Shown: one piece after another, positions 42,114 to 53,123 of the stretch | How the letters are laid out: each line of letters opens with the position of its first letter | Numbering within the stretch: the stretch's first letter is position 1 | Source: Chrysopilus asiliformis | Taxonomy: Eukaryota; Arthropoda; Insecta; Diptera; Rhagionidae | Assembly (NCBI GenBank): GCA_964034945.1 | Contig: OZ035961.1 | Location: 60,996,084-61,060,083 of the forward strand | Direction: 5' to 3' | Length of the DNA stretch: 64,000 nucleotides | The notes under the pieces: model-generated | The model's database searches: none | Seen by the model: the letters and a program-made list of their open reading frames with translations, nothing else | What the model was told of the DNA's origin: nothing | Translations under genes and position numbers: made by a program

Positions 42114-43252
42114 TGTTAAATATGTAATACAATGTTTGGCAATTCAAATGCAAAATACTTAGCTCAAATGTTTGTAATCAGTGTTGTTCCTCTACGCGTA
42201 GACTTTAATTGTCTACACTTTAGTGTAGACAATAGCGTAGACAATCGATTTGGGGTAGACAATGTAGACATTGGCGTAGACAATGTCGACTTTGCGTAGA
42301 CAATGTAGACTTTCTCATAGCTGTCAAAACAAAGTCATCAGTGAGTCATATATTGTCAAAGCCGAAATCGACTGACCTTTGATAAGTCTAAAAAACTACA
42401 CCATATTTATTATTCTTGGCGAATAAATGATAATTTATATTACGAAGAAGACAATCATTCTGATTAAGATTGATTTATGTACAATACATATAAGCGCAAA
42501 AATAAATTCTTGAATTAGTTTTGGTAGTTTTTTTTTAATATTTTTTTCTATACTCCAACTTGATTTACTTTATTTGATTTGAATTACTTCGGTATAGATT
42601 TCCGTCTATCTGTAAATACGACAACTGTCAACGGAATTAAGCTAAAGACTAGTAACAAACGTGTTTTTCGAAAAAATTAAACAGATATTCTTAGATGAGC
42701 AAAGCCATCTCATACAAATAAATCAGTTTTTTTAAATAAACGGTTCGTTATATTGAAAAATGTGTGAAGCAAAATGATTTCAGAATTCAATGTGATTTCA
42801 ATTGCAAAAATTAATAAAACGCGCTTAGATTGCATGAAAAGAATTACAATTGCCACTAAAGTTTGTTCCGAAGTTCTCATGCACAGCATTTGGCGATTGC
42901 TTCCTGGAAATTGTGCTTTATTATGTTAAAATTAATTGAAGAAAATGAGATTTTATAACTAAATCACCTATCCTTGATTGTCTACATTGTCTACGCGTAG
43001 AGAATAGACCATTGTCTACAGTAATAGTCTACGCGTAGACAATGGTCTAGTCTACATCACGTAGACTACGCGGCACAACACTGTTTGTAATACATCAAGT
43101 AATCGATAATGTCAAATTATTGTTAAAGTAAAATATTTTTCCAATTATAATTTGTAATTGTTAACAGTCGAACGTGTTTTAATTTAAATTGCGGAATTCT
43201 ATTTATTGAAACCACACGCTGAGAAACAATTCTTAAAGCATTTAATTCATCA
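42114..43252 (+). repeat. C1 5' LTR with hAT insertion
   Basis: TGTTAAAT...TTCATCA; LTR sequence 42114-42178 and 43084-43252. The TTTGTAAT at 42171-42178 and 43084-43091 is the hAT target duplication. Confidence 0.9.
42179..43083. mobile_element. hAT MITE with GTAGAC repeats
   Basis: 905 bp, CAGTGTTG...CAACACTG ends, perfect 8-bp duplication TTTGTAAT. Both subterminal zones are packed with GTAGAC/GTCTAC words and acgcgtag palindromes (42196-42310; 42978-43072). No transposase. Confidence 0.9.
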
Positions 43253-43253
43253 G

Positions 43254-43268
43254 GTTATGAGCCCAGGA
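43254..43268 (+). promoter_or_regulatory. C1 primer-binding site (initiator-tRNA fragment type)
   Basis: GGTTATGAGCCCAG directly follows the LTR. Copia elements use an internal cleavage site of initiator tRNA-Met with almost this sequence. Confidence 0.75.
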
Positions 43269-43316
43269 GTGTATCAGTAAAGCAGTGAACGTTCAACCAG
43301 AAGAAAAATCAGCAAT

Positions 43317-44363
43317 ATGGATTCAGCAAAAATGACAATAACCAAACTAAATAATAACAACTATCAAGTCTGGAAATTTGAAATGGAACTTCTTTTAATA
43401 CGAGAAGATCTTTTGGACATAATTACAGAAGATACTCCAAATCCGTTAACAGAAGCATGAAAGAAGAAAGACAATAAAGCTCGAGCAAATATAGGACTGT
43501 TAATAGAAGATGATCAACTAATTCATATCAAGAAAATGGATACAGCGAAAAAGATGTGGAATACCACCAGCAATCGACATTGTCAAATAAAGTACGTTTA
43601 CTTAGACGTTTATGTAAAATGCATCTGGAAGAAGACGGAGATATGCAAATTCATCTAAATAACATGGATGAAATTATGGATGAGCTAACAACATTAGGAG
43701 ATCAAATGGCAAATTCATTAGCAGTTGCATTATATTTAAGCAGTTTGCCAGAGAGTTATGGTAGTTGAATAACAGCTCTTGAATCTCGTACTGAATCAGA
43801 TTTAACAAGTACAATGATAAAAGGAAAATTGATGGAAGAATATTTACGAGGGAAAGAAATAAATTCATCAACTAATCAAGAAAAGGCATTGAAAGTCACA
43901 AAGGAGTTTCATCAAATGAAGAATTCAAGAACAATGTCATTTATGCAAAAAGATCGGACATTTTAAGTCAGAATGCAGAAAATGTTTGGTATGGAAAAAG
44001 AAAAAGGAAAATAAAGAACAAAGAGCCAATTTTGCAGAAAATAATGATCAAGACAATAATCAAGACTCTTACGTTTGCCTTATGACTGGAACTCAAAAGG
44101 GAACAAAAATCAACGAAGGGTATGTTGATTCAGGTGCTACAGCCCATATGTGTTGTGATGAGAAATTTTTCTTAAAAATCGATAAATCACACAAAAGTAC
44201 AGTAAAATTAGCTGATGGCACAAAACTAACAATCGAAGGAATGGGGATTATAAGATTCAAGACAGAAAATTGTAACATTCAATTAGAAAATGTTATGTAT
44301 GTACCAAAAATAAAATACAATTTATTGTCAGTGAGGAAGTTGACGGATAAAGGATATGAAGTT
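43317..44363 (+). pseudogene. C1 gag, protease and pre-integrase (5' part)
   Basis: ATG at 43317 (MDSAKMTITKLNNNNYQVW), a copia gag start. UGA stops at about 43458 and 43766 and a frameshift near 43900 break it. Knuckle CHLCKKIGHFKSEC lies near 43935-43975. Protease motif VDSGATAHMC is near 44123, followed by KYNLLSVRKLTDKGYEV (pre-integrase start). It stops where G3 is inserted (target ACAT at 44364-44367). Confidence 0.85.
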
Positions 44364-44367
44364 ACAT

Positions 44368-46342
44368 TGTTATGGGACAATGAACGGATGAAATTAGGGA
44401 ATTTTTGCTAGCGATAAAATATTTAATTTTTCTGATAAAGGGTTCGTTAAATTTAGGGTCCACTGTTTTGTTTAAAATTTTTAAGCGGAATAATAAATTA
44501 GGTCCTGTTTATTTTAAAATTCGTTCTTTTTGTTCGATCATCGAATAGTTATTATTTCCTTACCGTAAATTCAATTGCCAGCAATTGAAACAAAAGAAGA
44601 TGAAGAATTTAAAATTTCAATAGCAGAATTGAACCGCGAGTTCAGTTAGAATTAAGTCCTGGATGGATAAAGATATTTCAACAAGTTTAAAATTTTAAAG
44701 TTAATTCGGTCGGATTAATTCGAATCAGGCTAGGTGTCCTGTGGAAACTACGAAAGACCCGCGAGGAAAATCTTGTTCTTTTGTGGAAGTGGATCGAAAA
44801 TCATCATAAAAGGGTTCATTGGCGGGAAAACTTATCGATGAGCAAAAGCTGTTGGAGCATGGCAGCAATTGTATAAAGAACGCCATCGAATTTAAATAGT
44901 TTTCATTGGCCCAAGCGATTTTTTTTGCTGGAAAATTACGGAAGTCGAACCCCAACTTTAACCCAGTTTCTGTCGATCATCTATCGAATTTTTTTTGTCG
45001 ACCACGAGGCACGTGTCTTAAGGATTTTTCATCCGGAAAGATTGGCGGCAGCAGAAGTTTTCATCCAGAAGAATTTGCAGCAGCAGAACCTGAGGAAGTC
45101 ATCAAACATAGATTTCTCTTTCTTTTTGTGTTAATTTTTTTTGTATTTTGCTTTCGTAATTTCATCTTTGGAAAAACCTAGATTTTTTTGGTGTCAGAAT
45201 CGCGTCAGAAAAATCCACGTGTAATTTGGGAAGTATTCGACAAAATTTTTCTTGAAACATTTTTTTTGTGCTAATAAAATTTTTTTAAAAACCTTTTTAG
45301 TGAACGACGTCACCCTTGTGCACAGGAGCGACGAGCGGAACGGAAAAGTGCTGTAAGTTTTCTTTTTTTTAGTTAAATCCCTTTTTGGGAGAAATTTTAG
45401 TGACAAAAAGGTGTTTCAACCGCGAACATTTCGTACGAACCACGAAAAGGGTTAATAAAAATTGTTGAAATATATGCTACGTAATTTAGCAATGTCTCAA
45501 ACCATTTAAGTGGATCGTTGGTTACATAAATTAAATAAACGCCCGCGTGTATGTAATGTGCGATAAAGCTGCGATTACCGATTAGGGTGATCCGATAATA
45601 ATTACGATTTTTCTGATTCCGATTTGTTGAGTTTTTTTTTTCGATTTTCTTTATTGATTTTTGTTTGAAACTGTGTAATTTCCATCCGAGATTTCCTTTT
45701 TGCATTAACGTAGAGTTGTTTCATTTGCTTAATTTGTAAATTCAAGATAAATAAAGGACCCTAAAATTTGTTGGAGAATCTAAGATTTGTGTTTTAGTGC
45801 AGATTCAGTTGTGGTTATTATTTCAGTTTTCCTTTTGTTTCTTTGTTGTCGAGATGAGTGAAAGGGTTTTGTTTTACTTCAAGAAGAATCTTGAAATGTT
45901 TTAAGTTCCGTTCAGTAAGGGGGGAGAATCTATTAAGTGTCCCGACGATGGGGCATGACGGAGAATTTGGCTGAAGAAATGGCTTGACGTTTTTTTTTGG
46001 ATTTAATCATGTTCTTCGGAGCATGCGTGTTTAGATTTTCGGTCTTTCTTTTTTGGTTTTTTCTTTATGTGGCTTTCTTTTTTTTTGCGATCGTGATTCA
46101 AGGCATGGTAAAGTTTTATCTTCCATTACATCCCGAGGCAAGAACCACCCACCCGACGAGCGAATAGCCTGGAACGACAAGCATGCCAGCTGAGGGGTTA
46201 ATGGAGCGGACTTTGGGGCACACACGATGAGTTGCCGTGTTAAGCATGCCCCAGAGTTTGTTGTTCGTCCGCCGTTGAAATTGGGAGAACGCTTCTATAA
46301 CAACAAAGCACCCAGCGTTTACAACAGGACGCTCAGATAACA
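44368..46342 (+). repeat. G3 5' LTR
   Basis: 1975 bp, long for the family. Contains short frames on both strands that are duplicated in the 3' LTR simply because the LTRs are copies; none resembles a protein. Confidence 0.93.
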
Positions 46343-46345
46343 ACA

Positions 46346-46361
46346 TGGCGCCCAACGGGAG
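46346..46361 (+). promoter_or_regulatory. G3 primer-binding site
   Basis: TGGCGCCCAACGGGAG, three bases after the LTR. TGGCGCCCAAC is the lysine-tRNA-type start seen in Osvaldo/Ulysses-like elements; the tRNA assignment is tentative. Confidence 0.7.
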
Positions 46362-47340
46362 AGCAAATTTTGCGTAAATCCCGAAATCATAATTCAGTTT
46401 TCAGTTTTCTTCTATTAGTTTACTTTTGTTCGCGATCGGTCGGAAAATGCAAAACGAAGTTTGTTCGTCCTGCAAGAGTTGGAAATAAAAATACTCTTCA
46501 GTTGCGAATGAAGTGATATTTTGTTACGTTTCCGTACCTGGACCTGTCGTCTTTCTATGTCCTTCGTCCCGACATTGGGTAGTCCGATGTTCGCGTTGCG
46601 TTTGGAATAGAATGTTAGACATTTGAGGAATGAGTTTATTCCGTTGATATCTTCACACATATGGTGACGTGTCGAATTGTATCATGGAAAACACATCCAG
46701 ATTATATGAAAATCTTTCAAAAGCTAGTCTGTTATTATGAGAGCATAATTATTGCTGTAACATTGCTAAGCTGGAGAAAAAAAAATTTCATCAGTAGTTT
46801 ATTTTCATTTTTTTTTGCTATTTTCATTTTTTTTTGAAAACATTTTCTACGTAAAGTTTTTTTTTGAGTACAATTTTTTTTCCCGCGTGATCAGCCATTG
46901 AGTCCGTCACCCAAATAAGAAGGACCTTTGTTGATTCTCCCCATTTTTATGTATGTATTGAGTTTATAAAAGAAAAAGATTTGTTTTGTTGAAAATTCTT
47001 TTGCGAATTTGTTTACGAATTTGGTTGCGAATTTTAGGTATCGAATTTGGTTAGTTGAAGCTTATTTCGATTTTGAGTATACTTTGTCGTATTGAGTTTC
47101 ACTTGATTTTTAGAAATACGAAGTAGTATAATTAAAATTTTTGTTAGTTCATTATTTAGTTAGGGTGTTACGTTCTGATCTATTCGTTAGAGGTTGAACT
47201 TTCAAAACTTTAGTTTAATTTTATTTATCGTTTGGCGAATAAGAGGAAAAGTCGATATAAGATCGTTGCGTTAAGTTAGGAGTTATTGGTCAGAGAGCAA
47301 AGTTTATTAAGTCTACGAATTTTGAATATTAGAAACGAAT

Positions 47341-49089
47341 ATGTCCGAAACAGGTGCGTTACCTAAACAGGGATCTGGTCGTGGTAGGCCGAGAGTACAA
47401 TTCTCAAGGTCGTTAGAAAGGTCGTTCGAAGATGCCCGAGCATTCGGAGCGCGGCGTAGCCTATTACACACACCCGTTCCGAATCAAGGATATGTTCGAG
47501 AAACTCGACAGACGACGAAACGGCAAGCCGAGTTGGCGGCACAGTTGGGAGCAACCGCTCTAGAGCCGAACCCAACTCCAAGACTGGTCGAAATTGAGGA
47601 ACCAAGCTCGGTTCAAAACCCCAATTTCTCACGCCATGAAAATTCAGATCGCATTAGCTTAGGTCTGGGATTGAATGATTCTTTCGGGTTAAATCGGCTC
47701 GAAAATCACAACCAAGAAAATGCCCAAGATATGAACAAGTCCACAGTGAATGAGATACAGCCAGACGTGATGAAAGAGTTGTCCAAAATTTTAGATAAAC
47801 TAGGGTTGGAAATCGTTACCAAATCTTCAACGGCAAAAACACCCAAAGCGGGTGGCATACGCCCAGAAGACACCGTTAATTTGGATAATGATTTTATGCG
47901 AAATCTAAATATCTCATCTGCTAATGGTGATTCGGATAATCTGGAAAATTTGGTTTCGGCTGCTTCTGAGATTTCTAGTAGAGCAAACCTAGCGCGTAAT
48001 GTAGAATCAAACACTGTGAATTCACAAATTTCAAACCGTTATAACCAAGGACCCAGTCACACTACAAGTCGAGGGTCTATTGCTGAGTCGAGATCAAGTG
48101 AAGTTGACCTCGCTCGAGAATTCGAGGACTGGAGGATAATGGATGCACACCACCGTCAAAACCGAAATGCAGAAAATCCGGGTATAGGTTCGCGTTGGTC
48201 AAGAGCTCCACCAAATGCATCAAGATTTAACGATTTTTATGGTCGCGAATGCAAATTGAAACGCTGGGGGTTTAAATTCGACGGGGTATCTCGAGATTTA
48301 AGCGTCGAAGATTTTATCTTCAGAATTGAGAGGTTGAAAGTTGCCTATAGCTACAATTGGAATCAGATCTATGCAAATTTTCATGTTTTGGTCACTGGTG
48401 AGGCTGAGATCTGGTTGTGGGACTATTTGAAAAATAATCCTAATGGGAATTGGGCGGATTTAAAAGCCGCATTGCTAAAAAGATTCAAAAGTCTCCACAC
48501 CGACTTAGATATCTTACGCTCTGTGATAGACAGAAGACAAGGGCCTAATGAGTCCTTTGAGACGTATCTAAATTCTGTTCTGAGAGAAGTCGGAAAGCTC
48601 AGAGCACCCTTACCTGTGGCTGAGCTAATAACTGTCATCAAAGGCAATGTCAAGGAGAAGATCGGTCAGTTACTGTTTTCTCAACCTATCTATAGTATAG
48701 AACAAATAAGGGAGATAGGGAGAAAAGCCGAACAGTTTCTCAACCGCAGATACTTCCCTACAAATCGAACGCAATTCTTTCAGCAACCCAGAAACGTCAA
48801 TGAGATTGAAGTAGGTGGAAACGAAATGTCGTCAAATGAATCTGAGATGCGAGGAGAAGTGGAGGCGATTCAAAATCAAACACGAATCAAATGCTGGAAC
48901 TGTGATGTGGATGGACACATGTTCCGGGATTGCCCTTCACAAGATAGGTCGACCTTCTGCTACCGATGTGGCAAGAAAGGTGTGAAGTCCATTTACAAGT
49001 GTCCAGATTGTGCAGTGGGAAACGAATTACGGAACGGACGGGACTCGGGTGGAGTTCGTTCCAGGAATTCGAATCCCGGAACACAGTAA
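47341..49089 (+). CDS. G3 gag
   Basis: 582 codons, ATG 47341 (MSETGALPKQGSGRG). Polar, disordered N-terminal half. Capsid-like region from about 305 (GRECKLKRWGFKFDGVSRDL, DYLKNNPNGNWADLKAALLK, QGPNESFETYLNSVL), the Gag pattern of Ty3/gypsy elements. Two Cys knuckles near 520-555: CWNCDVDGHMFRDC (CX2CX4HX4C) and a second, CYRCGKKGVKSIYKC, lacking the His. It assembles particles around the element RNA. The last 124 bases overlap pol in the -1 frame. No break seen. Confidence 0.93.
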   Translation: MSETGALPKQGSGRGRPRVQFSRSLERSFEDARAFGARRSLLHTPVPNQGYVRETRQTTKRQAELAAQLGATALEPNPTPRLVEIEEPSSVQNPNFSRHENSDRISLGLGLNDSFGLNRLENHNQENAQDMNKSTVNEIQPDVMKELSKILDKLGLEIVTKSSTAKTPKAGGIRPEDTVNLDNDFMRNLNISSANGDSDNLENLVSAASEISSRANLARNVESNTVNSQISNRYNQGPSHTTSRGSIAESRSSEVDLAREFEDWRIMDAHHRQNRNAENPGIGSRWSRAPPNASRFNDFYGRECKLKRWGFKFDGVSRDLSVEDFIFRIERLKVAYSYNWNQIYANFHVLVTGEAEIWLWDYLKNNPNGNWADLKAALLKRFKSLHTDLDILRSVIDRRQGPNESFETYLNSVLREVGKLRAPLPVAELITVIKGNVKEKIGQLLFSQPIYSIEQIREIGRKAEQFLNRRYFPTNRTQFFQQPRNVNEIEVGGNEMSSNESEMRGEVEAIQNQTRIKCWNCDVDGHMFRDCPSQDRSTFCYRCGKKGVKSIYKCPDCAVGNELRNGRDSGGVRSRNSNPGTQ

Positions 49090-52000
49090 ATGAAAATTTC
49101 GATCCGTCGAAACAATCGAACTTTGTTCGACAACCTACATCAACATTGTCCATTTTAAGAAAACAAAATAATATACCTGAAAAGTCTAGAAATCAACCTG
49201 AAAACAAGAAAAATTTTAAGTCACTCCATCAGAGAAAATTAGATTATGAAGAGGCGAGAGCGAGGATTTTCGGCTACAATAAACCGGAAGTCATACTCAG
49301 CGATAAAATAAAAAAACTACGTCATCGATTCAACGAAAAAAAGAAATTGTATCACGAAGTTGCTGTATCTACAATATCCACAGAACGCGATGGTAGGCCA
49401 TACGCAGAGGTCAAAATAGGAAATAGGAAATTTACTGGTCTTTTGGATAGTGGAGCGTCGATCAGCTGCTTAGGAATAAACGCAATTAAAATTTTGGAGG
49501 AACTTCAAATCCCAATCACTGAAGTCACATCGTCAGTCAAAACCGCGGATGGTCACAGGCAGCGAATAATAGGAAAAATTGTAGTACCTGTAACATATAA
49601 AGAGCAGACGCAGGATCTTCTGATATTCGTTGTTCCAAACCTTTCTCAAACTCTTTACCTAGGGATAAATTTTTGGAAACAGTTTAAGATTGCGCCAGAG
49701 ATAGTTGCAGAGTTAGAGCAGATCGAGGATTCGGAAACCACTTGCAGCAATAAACATGAGTTGACCGAGCAACAGCAAACACAATTGGAAGCCGCCATTG
49801 CGAATTTTCCGTCATTTGCGACTCATGGTTTGGGGAAAACCACTCTCGAGGAGCATGTCATCGAGGTGGACGATACACCCCCAATCAAGCAACGGCATTT
49901 TCCGGTTTCTCCAGCGGTCCAGCAGCTTATATATGAGGAATTGGATCGGATGCTCCTTCTTGGTGTTATTGAGGAGAGTGCGAGTGCTTGGAGCTCCCCT
50001 GTCGTGTTAGTTCGGAAACCGGGTAAAAACCGACTCTGTCTGGACTCACGAAAACTCAATAATGTCACCAAGAAGGATGCATTCCCTCTCCCTCATGTAG
50101 AAGGCCTGCTAAGCCGCCTTGAGGACACCTACTTCATAAGTAGCGTGGACCTCAAGGACGCGTTTTGGCAGATACCGCTGGAGAAACGATCAAGGGAGTA
50201 CACAGCCTTCACGGTACCGGGTAGACCTCTCTATCAGTATACAGTTATGCCGTTTGGGCTCTCAAATTCCGCGCAAAGGCTTTGTAGGCTGATGGAGAAG
50301 GTCATACCGTTCAGGTTGCGAAGGTGGGTGTTCGTCTACCTCGATGACTTGCTCATCGTTGCTCAAACTTTCGAGCAAATGGTAGACTTACTAAACGAAG
50401 TTGCTGAACTTCTTCGGCAAGCTGGCTTGACGGTCAACTTAGATAAATCTCGCTTCTGCTATAAGGAGTTGAGATATCTTGGATATATTGTTGGAGGGGG
50501 GTGCTTAAAAACTGACCCCGACAAAGTCAAGGCCATTAGAGAGTTTCCAGTACCCACGTCGCCTAAGCAAACACGTCGTTTCCTTGGGATGTGCGGGTGG
50601 TACCGGCGTTTTATAAAGAATTTCTCTGCCCTCTCAGCCCCGATCTCTGACACGCTTAAAAAAGGAAAGAAATTCGAATTTACCACCCAGGCTAAAGAAG
50701 CACTCGAACTTTTAAAACGTGCATTGTGTACAGCACCTGTGTTAGGACATCCAGATTTCTCGAAGGAGTTTATTGTCCAATGCGACGCGTCAACAGTCGG
50801 AGTGGGCGGTGTGCTGCTCCAGCTCGATGAGGAGGGATGCGAGAAGCCGATTTCCTACGTTTCGCAAAAGTTGAACTCGGCCCAAAAGAATTATACGGTC
50901 ACCGAGTTAGAGTGTCTTGCTGCCATCGTTTGCATCAAGAAATTTCGGCCATATGTGGAAGGAATGCCATTTCGAGTCATTACTGACCATGCTAGCCTGA
51001 GGTGGCTCATGAGTCAGAGAGATTTGAGTGGAAGGTTGGCCCGTTGGAGTCTGAAACTCCAGGCGTTCGATTTTAAAATCGAGCATAGAAAGGGGAGCCT
51101 AAACACAGTCCCAGACGCCCTGTCGAGAGCACATCTGGACGAAATCGATTCGGAAAGCGCGCAAATGGTCGAAGTAAATCTTGAGTCTGAGGAATTTCAA
51201 TCACAAGAGTACAAGACGTTGATTGAAACAATAACAGAAAATAGCGAGAAATTCCCAGATTTACAGGTGTCCGAAGGATATGTTTACAAGCGTCTGGGAT
51301 TCAATACAGGCGAACCTTTACAAGAAGACTTGACGTGGAAACTCTGGATTCCAACGGGTTTGACCGGAAATTTAATCTCGATGGCTCATGATACGCCTCA
51401 GGCTAGTCATGGTGGGGTGGGAAAAACTCTGGCTCGCCTTCGAAATAAGTATTATTGGCCCAATATGGCTAGCGAGGTTAGAGAGTATGTGGGTAAATGT
51501 GCTACGTGCAAGGAATCAAAGGCACCAAATTACGTCATGAGGCCGCCCATGGGGGAAATTCAAATACCCGAACGGCCATGGCAAAACATCTACATAGATC
51601 TTTTAGGGCCGTATCCGAGGTCGAAAAAGGGGAACACATCCTTACTCATAATATTGGATCAATTTACCAAGTTCCCACTATTGAAACCGATGCGTAAAGC
51701 CACTGCTGTTGGGGTAGTAGATTTCCTGGAAAACCAAGTCTTTCACATATTTGGGGTGCCTAATAAAATACACAGTGATAACGGACGTCAGTTTATTTCG
51801 AATGAGTTTAAGTCCCTTTTGAATAAATATGGTGTACAGCATGTAAAAACAGCGGTTTACTCACCTCAGAGTAATGCTTCGGAAAGGGTGAATCGTTCAA
51901 TTTTGGCGGCTGTTCGAAGCTTCATTAAGGGGGATCACAGAACTTGGGATCAACATATCGGTGAGATCATGAGTGCTCTTCGAACATCCGTACATCAAAG

Positions 52001-52415
52001 CGTGGGAGTTTCACCGTATGAAGCTTTGTTCGGACTAAAGATGGTCACCCATGCATCTGAATATGCTCTGTTGAAGAAGTTGAGAGCTCTGATGAATGGT
52101 GAGATACAGATCGAACCTTTTAATTTGAGGCAGCAACTTAATCGTGAGACAATAAGAAAGAACCTTCAGAAAGCATATGAACGTAGTTCACACACTTATA
52201 ATTTGAGATCTCGGTTTGTTGAGTATGAGCCTGGTCAAAAGGTGTATCGTCGAAATTTCATTTTGAGTGACGCAGTCAAAGGAATTAGTGCTAAATTAGC
52301 AAAAAAGTTTCTGGAAAGCAAAGTGGTCAAAAGGGTATCCAAAAACATGTATGAGATTGCTGAGCCGAATGGTAGAAGTGTGGGTGTGTATCATGCAAAG
52401 GACTTGAGGACTTAG
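48966..52415 (+). CDS. G3 pol: protease, RT, RNase H, integrase
   Basis: Open for about 1149 codons in the -1 frame from gag. Real translation most likely enters at the slippery site (49017) rather than at 48966. Protease LLDSGASISC near 157. RT with VDLKDAFWQIPLEK and VYLDDLLIVA (YLDD near 456). RNase H with QCDASTVGVGGVLLQ near 600 and TDHASLRWL. Integrase with an HHCC zinc domain (ASHGGVGKT ... CATCKESK), acidic core residues in YIDLLGPYPRS, IHSDNGRQF and NASERVNRS, and a C-terminal domain. All catalytic residues I can check are present. Confidence 0.93.
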   Translation: MWQERCEVHLQVSRLCSGKRITERTGLGWSSFQEFESRNTVNENFDPSKQSNFVRQPTSTLSILRKQNNIPEKSRNQPENKKNFKSLHQRKLDYEEARARIFGYNKPEVILSDKIKKLRHRFNEKKKLYHEVAVSTISTERDGRPYAEVKIGNRKFTGLLDSGASISCLGINAIKILEELQIPITEVTSSVKTADGHRQRIIGKIVVPVTYKEQTQDLLIFVVPNLSQTLYLGINFWKQFKIAPEIVAELEQIEDSETTCSNKHELTEQQQTQLEAAIANFPSFATHGLGKTTLEEHVIEVDDTPPIKQRHFPVSPAVQQLIYEELDRMLLLGVIEESASAWSSPVVLVRKPGKNRLCLDSRKLNNVTKKDAFPLPHVEGLLSRLEDTYFISSVDLKDAFWQIPLEKRSREYTAFTVPGRPLYQYTVMPFGLSNSAQRLCRLMEKVIPFRLRRWVFVYLDDLLIVAQTFEQMVDLLNEVAELLRQAGLTVNLDKSRFCYKELRYLGYIVGGGCLKTDPDKVKAIREFPVPTSPKQTRRFLGMCGWYRRFIKNFSALSAPISDTLKKGKKFEFTTQAKEALELLKRALCTAPVLGHPDFSKEFIVQCDASTVGVGGVLLQLDEEGCEKPISYVSQKLNSAQKNYTVTELECLAAIVCIKKFRPYVEGMPFRVITDHASLRWLMSQRDLSGRLARWSLKLQAFDFKIEHRKGSLNTVPDALSRAHLDEIDSESAQMVEVNLESEEFQSQEYKTLIETITENSEKFPDLQVSEGYVYKRLGFNTGEPLQEDLTWKLWIPTGLTGNLISMAHDTPQASHGGVGKTLARLRNKYYWPNMASEVREYVGKCATCKESKAPNYVMRPPMGEIQIPERPWQNIYIDLLGPYPRSKKGNTSLLIILDQFTKFPLLKPMRKATAVGVVDFLENQVFHIFGVPNKIHSDNGRQFISNEFKSLLNKYGVQHVKTAVYSPQSNASERVNRSILAAVRSFIKGDHRTWDQHIGEIMSALRTSVHQSVGVSPYEALFGLKMVTHASEYALLKKLRALMNGEIQIEPFNLRQQLNRETIRKNLQKAYERSSHTYNLRSRFVEYEPGQKVYRRNFILSDAVKGISAKLAKKFLESKVVKRVSKNMYEIAEPNGRSVGVYHAKDLRT
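49017..49062 (+). promoter_or_regulatory. G3 -1 ribosomal frameshift signal
   Basis: Slippery heptamer GGGAAAC at 49017-49023, in the right phase for gag (G GGA AAC), followed after 7 bases by a stem of nine pairs (49031-49039 with 49054-49062, one G-U). The -1 frame is exactly the pol frame. This would set the Gag to Gag-Pol ratio. Confidence 0.88.
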
Positions 52416-53123
52416 TACAGATTTAGCACATATGAGTCAAAGGCTGGTTGTTTGGAATGCCCGGCTTTGTCGAAACTTCATGAGACATCTCTTGGTCGTG
52501 GTCGTGCCCCACGGTTGTAGCAAACAAATTCGTCTAGTCGTTCATTGTGGGTCCGTCCGTCAAGCTTCTGATCGTTAACTAGATCCATGTCCGTTTTCCG
52601 TCCAAATCCCGTAGAAGAAATTAATTTTTCGACTTCGGTGGGACATACCCTCATAAATGTCTAGAGTATTTGAAATGTGTTTCTTTGTTTTCTGTATATG
52701 AAATAATCGACTTAACATTTCTTCTCACAATGTTATAAGATGAGAGTTGATCTTGAGCGTGGTCGTACAACATTCCCGCATAAGCTTCGATGGTTGTTTC
52801 ACTTTAAATTATCCTTCTAAATCTCGAAACATTGACAAGATCTTATGTAAAAGTGTCACACACACACGAGTAATTATACACTAGCGGTACGATTTTTTTT
52901 TGAAATTGTTTCTCTTTGGAATTGTCATTAGATGCGGCGATATAGGTTTTAGCATGATATTTATTATGGTTTTTGTTAGACTTTTGTTTATTTAGTTGTT
53001 GATTTTATGCATACGGCAAGATAGTATAGATAGGTCGATTTTTTTTTTCAGTCTTTCAGCTAGATCTTGTCCTTTTTTTTCAAAACCATTCGTCATTTCA
53101 GGAAATGTCGACTGTTTTTGCCC

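Noticed and set aside
46031..46660. Minus-strand frames in the G3 LTR, present again at 54786-55101.
   Set aside because: Duplicated only because the LTRs are copies. No recognisable domain, and LTR regulatory sequence is expected here.
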